Shown here piece after piece: positions 12,886-17,736 of a stretch of DNA of 17,736 nt (its first letter is position 1; every line of letters starts with the position of its first letter). The notes under the pieces are model-generated. The model saw only the letters and a program-made list of their open reading frames with translations. It searched no databases and was not told the origin of the DNA. Location of the stretch: contig JAZURO010000261.1 of assembly GCA_045606265.1 (NCBI GenBank), positions 1 through 17,736 on the forward strand. Direction: 5' to 3'. The stretch comes from RGIG4608 sp045606265 (GTDB lineage Bacteria; Bacillota; Clostridia; Oscillospirales; CAG-272). The position numbers and the translations under genes were made by a program.

Positions 12886-12888
12886 TAT

Positions 12889-12962
12889 GCCGCCGTTGCC
12901 TAATGGCGAGGCGGATGATTTGTAATCATCAGACGGTGGTTCGATTCCACCCGGCGGCTCCA
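12889..12962 (+). tRNA. tRNA-Thr (anticodon UGU)
   Basis: A full cloverleaf is visible. The acceptor GCCGCCG (12889-12895) pairs with CGGCGGC (12952-12958). The D stem is GCCT/AGGC. The anticodon stem is GATGA/TCATC with loop TTTGTAA, giving anticodon TGT (12921-12923). The T stem is GGTGG/CCACC with loop TTCGATT. The discriminator is U and CCA is encoded (12960-12962). It reads ACA, and probably other ACN codons if U34 is unmodified. The base before AGGC in the D-loop is G where A is usual. Phage tRNAs of this kind supplement host codon supply or replace tRNAs cut by host defences. Confidence 0.93.
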
Positions 12963-13235
12963 GTAATCATGCGCGATTACAAACCCCTCGCGTCAAATAG
13001 TGCCGAAGCTGATTATGCGCAGCGGTGGGTGTGTTACTGACATAGCCATCGTATCAGCAGGACGGGAGCCTATCACCGAAAATGGTAGGTGTGCGGCGGT
13101 GCTTCCGCAGCTTAGTCCGGGGTGTTCCCACGGATGCAGCATATAGCTCGACATCCGAGTGACAAAGCACCACATATTCGATCTCAAAAATAGGTATGTC
13201 GGTCTACAAGCGCATGTGCTTTGCCGATGGGCGGG
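12963..13235 (+). ncRNA. candidate structured RNA following the tRNA
   Basis: This stretch has no good ORF but many possible stems in order: GTAATC/GATTAC (12963-12980) right after CCA; GCTG/CAGC (13008-13023); CTGA..TCAG (about 13037-13057); CCTATCA/TGGTAGG (13069-13089, one G-U); TGCGG/CCGCA (13092-13109); CGGATG/CATCCG (13131-13157); AAAGCAC/GTGCTTT (13164-13222). It is more GC-rich than the neighbouring AT-rich leaders. I do not recognise a known RNA class. It may be a phage RNA co-transcribed with the tRNA; covariation is needed to prove it. Confidence 0.35.
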
Positions 13236-13240
13236 TTGAC

Positions 13241-13293
13241 AGTAGGTTGGGGAACCTACTTAGAAACGATAATACTTAGGGGATGTTTCCCCT
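13241..13293 (+). promoter_or_regulatory. two hairpins in front of the packaging operon
   Basis: AGTAGGTT/AACCTACT (13241-13260, loop GGGG) is a perfect 8-bp stem. AGGGGA/TCCCCT (13278-13293, loop TGTT) lies just before the ribosome site AAAGGAG (13295-13301). No T-run follows the first, so they look more like mRNA-stabilizing or processing structures than terminators. Confidence 0.4.
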
Positions 13294-13307
13294 TAAAGGA
13301 GATACAA

Positions 13308-13520
13308 ATGTTTCTAATCAAAGAAGGTAATTACTTCAATGTCCCCGTAAAGGTTTACTACATCGAGGACTCCACCGATACGAGTGATCTGCCGGACGAT
13401 GCGCCTACTGGGAGTATAGCTATTGCCAACGATTCTACGAATGGCTTTGCGATCCTCATGAAGGATTCAAACGATACCTGGAATACGGTTACTGGCGCAA
13501 CGCTGTGCGTTTGCATCTAA
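13308..13520 (+). CDS. 70-residue protein at the head of the packaging operon
   Basis: I start this gene at ATG 13308 after AAAGGAG; an in-frame ATG 87 bases earlier lies in the hairpin region with no ribosome site. The protein is small and probably beta-rich (FNVPVKVYYIEDSTDTSDLPDDAPTGSIAIANDSTNGFAILMKDSNDTWNTV). Similar short proteins with a DAPxGSIAI-like pattern occur in structural regions of gut phages, but I know no function. Its stop overlaps the next start as TAATG. Confidence 0.65.
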   Translation: MFLIKEGNYFNVPVKVYYIEDSTDTSDLPDDAPTGSIAIANDSTNGFAILMKDSNDTWNTVTGATLCVCI

Positions 13521-14233
13521 TGAAGAAGCCCACGCCAGCCGAGATCGAGAAGCAAAAAGTCCATAGAAGTTTAGAGGGCAAACCAAAGGTTGCCCCTATT
13601 CCTACGCTTACGGAAGAGACTCCGATCCAGCATAAGGAAACGGACGCCGAGCGTAGAGAACGGTGGAACCACGAATGGGGCGAAACCGTTCCTGACACGG
13701 ATTGCAAGAAGCTCGATCAGACCTATGACATGATTGCGGAGGAGTACCGACCCAACATTACGAAGCGGTTGGAACTGAACCTTCGTGACCTTGCCAAGAT
13801 TCGGCTCCTCCGTGATCGAGCCATTGAGGAAGGGAACAGCTCCGCTGTCAAACAGTACACGGATTCCATTGATAAGATCATGGCATCCGAGTCCATGAAA
13901 GCCGGAGATGTTAAGCCTGTCGAGGCACTACGTCCTGATGCGTTGATTGACCGCCTGGAAAAGAAGGGCGTAACTCTCATGTCGCAGGAGGAAGTAGCAC
14001 GGTACATCAACGGAGACAAAGGGAAGTACCGCACGTCCATCGACATCGTTGACTTCATCATGCTCAAGTGGATGAACACTTTCCGAAACAACAACGGCGA
14101 GTCAGAGCTTGGAATGCTCCCCAAGTCCCTGCAAGTCGAAGACCTATACGGCGAACTTCAGCCAAGGATAACCGACAGGGAAGCGGATGCTATGGCAGAC
14201 CTTGGGGAAATAGTTCCTCCGAGGGAGAAGTGA
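13520..14233 (+). CDS. probable terminase small subunit
   Basis: From ATG 13520 (TAATG overlap with the previous stop, suggesting re-initiation because no ribosome site is seen) the protein has 237 residues. It is very charged and helical, with a proline-rich start (KKPTPAEIEKQK), a central region RPNITKRLELNLRDLAKIRLLRDRAIEEG likely to form a coiled coil, and a C-terminal part with EEVARYINGDKGKYRTSIDIVDFIMLKWMN. It lies directly before the large terminase, the standard place for the small subunit, which recognises pac/cos DNA. I see no clear HTH, so the call rests mainly on position. Confidence 0.5.
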   Translation: MKKPTPAEIEKQKVHRSLEGKPKVAPIPTLTEETPIQHKETDAERRERWNHEWGETVPDTDCKKLDQTYDMIAEEYRPNITKRLELNLRDLAKIRLLRDRAIEEGNSSAVKQYTDSIDKIMASESMKAGDVKPVEALRPDALIDRLEKKGVTLMSQEEVARYINGDKGKYRTSIDIVDFIMLKWMNTFRNNNGESELGMLPKSLQVEDLYGELQPRITDREADAMADLGEIVPPREK

Positions 14234-14239
14234 TTCCGT

Positions 14240-16090
14240 ATGCCGTTAGGTAAAAAATTCAGCAAGACCCAACACAAATGGGTGGATACTGATAAAGAAC
14301 GCAAGCAGAACTATGACAATTATGATGAAACTGCTTGCGCTTTACTCATATCTTACTGGAGATGGTATCCAGATAAGTTTCTTGATCTGATAGAAAGTGA
14401 CAGCAGCGACTACTCGTTGGAACTTGTTCAGAGGGTAATACTAAGAGCGTTTTGCAGATACCAAAGCGTTTTTGTAACTGGTTCCCGTGGTACTACTAAG
14501 ACCTATGACGCCATACTGGGTGACATGGTGAAAGGCGTACTGTGGCCAGGGATACAGCAATCCTACTATGGCCCCTCTCTGAAGCAGACCGCCGATATAT
14601 GTTCCAAGACATATAAGCAGATCGAGAAGAACTACCCTATGCTTACATCCCTGTGGAACGTTGTTTCCATGAGCGCAGACCGATTCATATTGGAAACGAG
14701 GTTTGGAAGCCGTATCGCCATTACAGCAATGCGTGGTGACAACATTCACGGGGTACTTGCAGAGGAAGCGGCGCAGGAGGAAGCGGGGCAGCAATTCGAT
14801 TATGACACTTTCGAGGCTGTAGTCACCCCGGCTGTCCGTCTTCTTAGAATGGTGGACAAGAAGCCCGATCCGCTGTTCCCACAGAACCCATTCCATTACA
14901 TCACAAGCGCAGGAAGCCAACAGAACAGAGCATTTGAGAAGCGGCTGAACACCTACAAGGAAATGATGGAATGGAAGAGCGCATTTGCGATTGATACCCC
15001 TTCGTCAGTATCAGTTGTATCCGGCATACGGACAATATCCTGGCTCCGAAAGCTGAAGAATGACTTGACACCCGACAAGTACCTTCGAGAAGCGGAGTCC
15101 GTTTGGACAGGAACGAGCGAGAACCCCATACTGCGAGACTTGACTCTTACACAGAGCAAGACACTGACGATGATGGAATACTCCCATTGCGGAGACCCAC
15201 GCTCGATATACGTTATCGGAAACGATAACTCCTACAGAGACGGCGGAAACAATGCAAAGTGCGCTTATGCTGTTTTCCGCTGTGACCCCAAGACAGGATT
15301 GGAAACTGGCACGTTCGACAAGAAACTTGTCTACGTGCAGGACAATCCTCCTCCGAAGGACGGCTTGGAACAGGCACGGCAGCTCAAGCAGTTTTGGCTT
15401 CGTTATACGATGCGGAACTCGCCGGAGCCAGCGTACATAGCAATAGATGCCAGGGCATACGGAACGAGCGTGATAGAGCATCTTCACAAGGACTTGGGAG
15501 ACGGTCTTCCTCCGCTTTGTTGTATGAACCACGATTATGCAGAGTTGGAGCAGCCGAATGCACTTCCAGTAATATACCCAATAATCGCTACTGGCGGATT
15601 CAACGAGGGCGTCCACGATTCAGATGCGGCCATGATCGAGTATGCCGAGAGAGAGTGGGAACACGGAAACGTGCAGATGCTCATCTCCAACATCCAAGAA
15701 GGAATAAAAGCGTACAAACTGTTCCATAAGATCAAGACGGACGAGATGGATGTTGCCATCAGTTATCCGTACCTAAAAACGAGGGAGTTGTGCGGTCAGA
15801 TTGGGAATCTGAAAAAGCGCATGAGTGGGTTCGGATTCACCGAGGAGCGCATAAGCAAGTCGATTCAGCGAGATATGTGGTCTGCAACCAAGTATGCGCT
15901 GAGAGTTGTGAAAATGCTCGAAGACAAATATAAAGCCATTTACGCACAGGGGGAGAATCCTTGGCAAAAGTGGAGTCAATCCGTCATTCAAGGAAAAATG
16001 ATGGAAAACACGCCTGTATACGGAACGAGAACATCTACAAGAGTAAAGGGACGCTGCGTTGGCAGAATCGGAGGAAACGGCCTTGGGTAA
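14240..16090 (+). CDS. terL: terminase large subunit
   Basis: The 616-residue packaging motor has an N-terminal ATPase and C-terminal RNase H-like nuclease. VFVTGSRGTTKT (Walker A, G81-T88) has T where the usual motif has G before K. MRGDNIHGVLAEEAAQEE (164-181) is the Walker B region, with E rather than D. ITSAGSQQNRAFEKR (221-235) is the coupling motif. The nuclease metal ligands are probably D329 (IGNDNSYRDGG), D403 (IAIDARAYG) and D501 or D504 (KTDEMDVAI). It drives ATP-dependent DNA entry through the portal and cuts genome units. The start is ATG at 14240, the GAGGGAG site being rather far (about 12 bases). It overlaps the next gene by eight bases if that starts at 16083. Confidence 0.92.
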   Translation: MPLGKKFSKTQHKWVDTDKERKQNYDNYDETACALLISYWRWYPDKFLDLIESDSSDYSLELVQRVILRAFCRYQSVFVTGSRGTTKTYDAILGDMVKGVLWPGIQQSYYGPSLKQTADICSKTYKQIEKNYPMLTSLWNVVSMSADRFILETRFGSRIAITAMRGDNIHGVLAEEAAQEEAGQQFDYDTFEAVVTPAVRLLRMVDKKPDPLFPQNPFHYITSAGSQQNRAFEKRLNTYKEMMEWKSAFAIDTPSSVSVVSGIRTISWLRKLKNDLTPDKYLREAESVWTGTSENPILRDLTLTQSKTLTMMEYSHCGDPRSIYVIGNDNSYRDGGNNAKCAYAVFRCDPKTGLETGTFDKKLVYVQDNPPPKDGLEQARQLKQFWLRYTMRNSPEPAYIAIDARAYGTSVIEHLHKDLGDGLPPLCCMNHDYAELEQPNALPVIYPIIATGGFNEGVHDSDAAMIEYAEREWEHGNVQMLISNIQEGIKAYKLFHKIKTDEMDVAISYPYLKTRELCGQIGNLKKRMSGFGFTEERISKSIQRDMWSATKYALRVVKMLEDKYKAIYAQGENPWQKWSQSVIQGKMMENTPVYGTRTSTRVKGRCVGRIGGNGLG

Positions 16091-16445
16091 AGTCAGAAAG
16101 TTGTACATTCTTCACATTGACGAAGAAACCATCAAGTACATCAACCATGAGAAGTATCGGCTCATCACGCCGAATTACGCATTGGTATTCACGAAGGAGA
16201 CGCCAAGCGTTCCCTGTGCGCTACTTTCGCAGGAGGACATAAACAATCTTCCTGACAACTGCCGGGAATGGCTCATAAGCTGCATCGTAGCTATGGCAGA
16301 GCAGGAAATAAACGATAACCCTCAGAAGGTTATCGATGCGCAGTATGAGTTTCTGCAAGAATTTGAAAAAGAGCTTGAAGCTGAGAAGATAAAGTGGGAG
16401 GAGACAAATGGCGGAAAAGAACCCCGGAAAGGGGAAAAGGACTAA
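16083..16445 (+). CDS. 120-residue protein between terminase and portal
   Basis: No family is recognised. I prefer the TTG start at 16083, eight bases after GGAGGAAA; a TTG at 16059 preceded by AAAGGGA is the alternative. Residues 1-65 look like a small beta domain (KLYILHIDEETIKYINHEKYRLITPNYALVFTK), followed by a helical charged tail (VIDAQYEFLQEFEKELEAEKIKWEE). It overlaps the portal gene start by 38 bases. A head-assembly or packaging helper role is only suggested by place. Confidence 0.6.
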   Translation: MGKVRKLYILHIDEETIKYINHEKYRLITPNYALVFTKETPSVPCALLSQEDINNLPDNCREWLISCIVAMAEQEINDNPQKVIDAQYEFLQEFEKELEAEKIKWEETNGGKEPRKGEKD

Positions 16446-17736
16446 GGAAGGGCTGTCCACTTACTATAACAGTTTAGTGGACACATATGGTTTTCTACCC
16501 GCCAGCGGCGTCTACGGGGCTTTTTCTCGTACCTCTTTTGGCTCCGCCATGACAAACAACCCGTACATTCAGAATAGACGGGTAAAAGGAGTTTCCTCTT
16601 CAGCCTATCCTTACACGAAGGATAAGGTGGCAGGATTCCTCAGAAAGCCGGAGGACAACGAACAACCTCTTCGTGAAGCAATGGAGTGGGCGAGATATGC
16701 CGCCTATCCTATCTTCAACATCATAAAGACCTATCAGGATGTCCCCACATATCGTTGGTACAACTATCCGTTGTATGCGGACGAAACCGAGGCGAAGTCA
16801 GAAGAATTTAAGCGTGAATGGCGGCTCCTCGAAAAGATTTGCGGCAAGGTGAAGCCCTCGCAGATGGCCCACATGATAATGGGGCAGTGCGGCGTGATGG
16901 GGAAGGTTCACTATTATCTTCGCACGAAGGTTGACAAGTCGCATAACTCCTGCGAGTACGCCTACATGCAACAGCTTCCGTCCGATTGGACGAAGATCAT
17001 TGGATTCAACAACGTGTCAAAGTACACTCTGAGTTTCAATCTCATGTACTTCATGACCCCCGGCACGGATATACGGCAGTTCGGCCCCCTGTTCATGTCG
17101 ATGTTCGATGAGATGATGAACTTCGTTCCGAGAAAGTACGGGAAGATAGTATACAACGAAATCGACATTCAGAAGTTCAGCGCAGAAAGCGAACGGAGAG
17201 CCATCAAGGGCAACCCGGAAGTCTACGAGCAGAACGGAGAATGGTTCTACTGGGTTAGCTTGCCTCCTGCTGAGTGCTGGACATTCGAGATTGACGATAC
17301 CACAAGGAACGTAATCTCTCCGTTCGTTGGACTCCTCATCAATGCAATCCAACAGGCAGACTACGAACAAGTCCAGTTGGCGATCTTGCAGAATCCGTTG
17401 ATCGCCTGTGTTCTTGCCGAGATGGAAACCATCGACACGGCGATTGCGAACCAGGCAGACCCCATCAAGATTTCCCCGGCAACAAGGCAAGCGTACACGG
17501 TGCTTTGGGACAACCTCATGATGGAGAACAACACTTCCGGCATCGGCATGTATGCCGCTCCGTTCAAGAACATGAAACTGGAGAGCCTTGCCGAAGCACC
17601 CAATGCGGCGAACATCAGCGGAAAAGGGTATGAGTACCTGATTCAAAAGTCTGGTATCGGCATTATCTCCGCTTCCAGCGAACCTCGTGTGGGTATGGTG
17701 CAGATTGCAGCAAAACTGGCCGCTCAGTTCGCAAGG
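16408..17736 (+). CDS. probable portal protein, 3' end beyond the window
   Basis: An open frame of 443 codons starts with ATG after GGAGGAG and continues to the last base of the window. There is no strong textbook motif, but it lies directly downstream of the large terminase, has a large, mostly helical and aromatic sequence (REAMEWARYAAYPIFNIIKTYQDVPTYRWYNYPLY, residues about 89-123), and then long helices (FVGLLINAIQQADYEQVQLAILQNPLIA, about 306-333), as portals do. The portal is the 12-mer ring through which DNA enters and leaves the head and to which the terminase docks. An upper-collar or other connector protein is possible. Confidence 0.65.
   Translation, partial: MAEKNPGKGKRTKEGLSTYYNSLVDTYGFLPASGVYGAFSRTSFGSAMTNNPYIQNRRVKGVSSSAYPYTKDKVAGFLRKPEDNEQPLREAMEWARYAAYPIFNIIKTYQDVPTYRWYNYPLYADETEAKSEEFKREWRLLEKICGKVKPSQMAHMIMGQCGVMGKVHYYLRTKVDKSHNSCEYAYMQQLPSDWTKIIGFNNVSKYTLSFNLMYFMTPGTDIRQFGPLFMSMFDEMMNFVPRKYGKIVYNEIDIQKFSAESERRAIKGNPEVYEQNGEWFYWVSLPPAECWTFEIDDTTRNVISPFVGLLINAIQQADYEQVQLAILQNPLIACVLAEMETIDTAIANQADPIKISPATRQAYTVLWDNLMMENNTSGIGMYAAPFKNMKLESLAEAPNAANISGKGYEYLIQKSGIGIISASSEPRVGMVQIAAKLAAQFAR

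Noticed and set aside
12684..13040. Plus-strand open frame of 118 codons across the tRNA
   Set aside because: It crosses the terminator-like hairpin and the whole tRNA-Thr gene and shows no domain; it is very unlikely to be translated.
13236..13273. TTGACA at 13236 as -35 of a late promoter
   Set aside because: No acceptable -10 lies 16-18 bases on; the nearest GATAAT (13268) is 26 bases away and the spacer is a strong hairpin.
1..17736. CRISPR array or insertion sequence
   Set aside because: No regular repeat-spacer pattern and no transposase gene were seen anywhere in the window.

Overview
The window looks like the early, replication and first packaging part of a temperate tailed phage or prophage of a low- to mid-GC Firmicute, probably a gut Clostridia host. 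Reasons: strong AGGAGG-type ribosome sites throughout, sigma-A-like promoters, a lysogeny module pointing left, and a long rightward operon of phage families (YqaJ nuclease, DUF1351, RecT, HNHc nuclease, replisome organizer, G39P-like helicase loader, RuvC-like resolvase, terminase, probable portal) with ATGA or short overlaps between most genes. The host assignment is inference; no host gene is visible.

Layout. Positions 1-201 hold a candidate attP core (inverted repeat at 38-58) and two pairs of a 9-bp repeat that look like integrase arm sites. An integrase (202-1218, minus) and two tandem paralogous XRE repressors (1362-2062, minus) form the lysogeny side. Between them, on the plus strand, lies a compact unit: an extended -10 promoter, a 43-codon ORF, and a strong terminator buried inside the repressor gene. 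A near-consensus rightward promoter at 2107-2135 starts the lytic operon through a leader that can pair with the first Shine-Dalgarno. Two small HTH proteins and small membrane or zinc proteins follow (2253-3416), then the recombination cassette (3410-6510), interrupted by a YGGRGI-type endonuclease gene with its own AT-rich leader. Next come an HNHc nuclease, a sigma-70-like factor, two unknowns, an HNH nuclease, a replication initiator with a probable internal origin, and a helicase loader (6531-10526). A DNA methyltransferase split in two frames at a (GA)6 tract and a RuvC-like resolvase close the early region (10704-12702).

Positions 12703-13307 are non-coding: a copy of the 16S rRNA 3' tail sequence, a terminator-like hairpin, a complete tRNA-Thr(UGU) with encoded CCA, and about 270 bases rich in possible stems that may be a structured RNA. 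Packaging genes follow: a small unknown, a probable small terminase, the large terminase, an unknown, and a probable portal that runs off the end of the window.

The best leads are the antisense microgene opposite the repressor, whose peptide resembles the repressors' C-terminal helix; the methyltransferase switched by a dinucleotide tract; the structured region next to the tRNA; and the putative origin inside the initiator gene.
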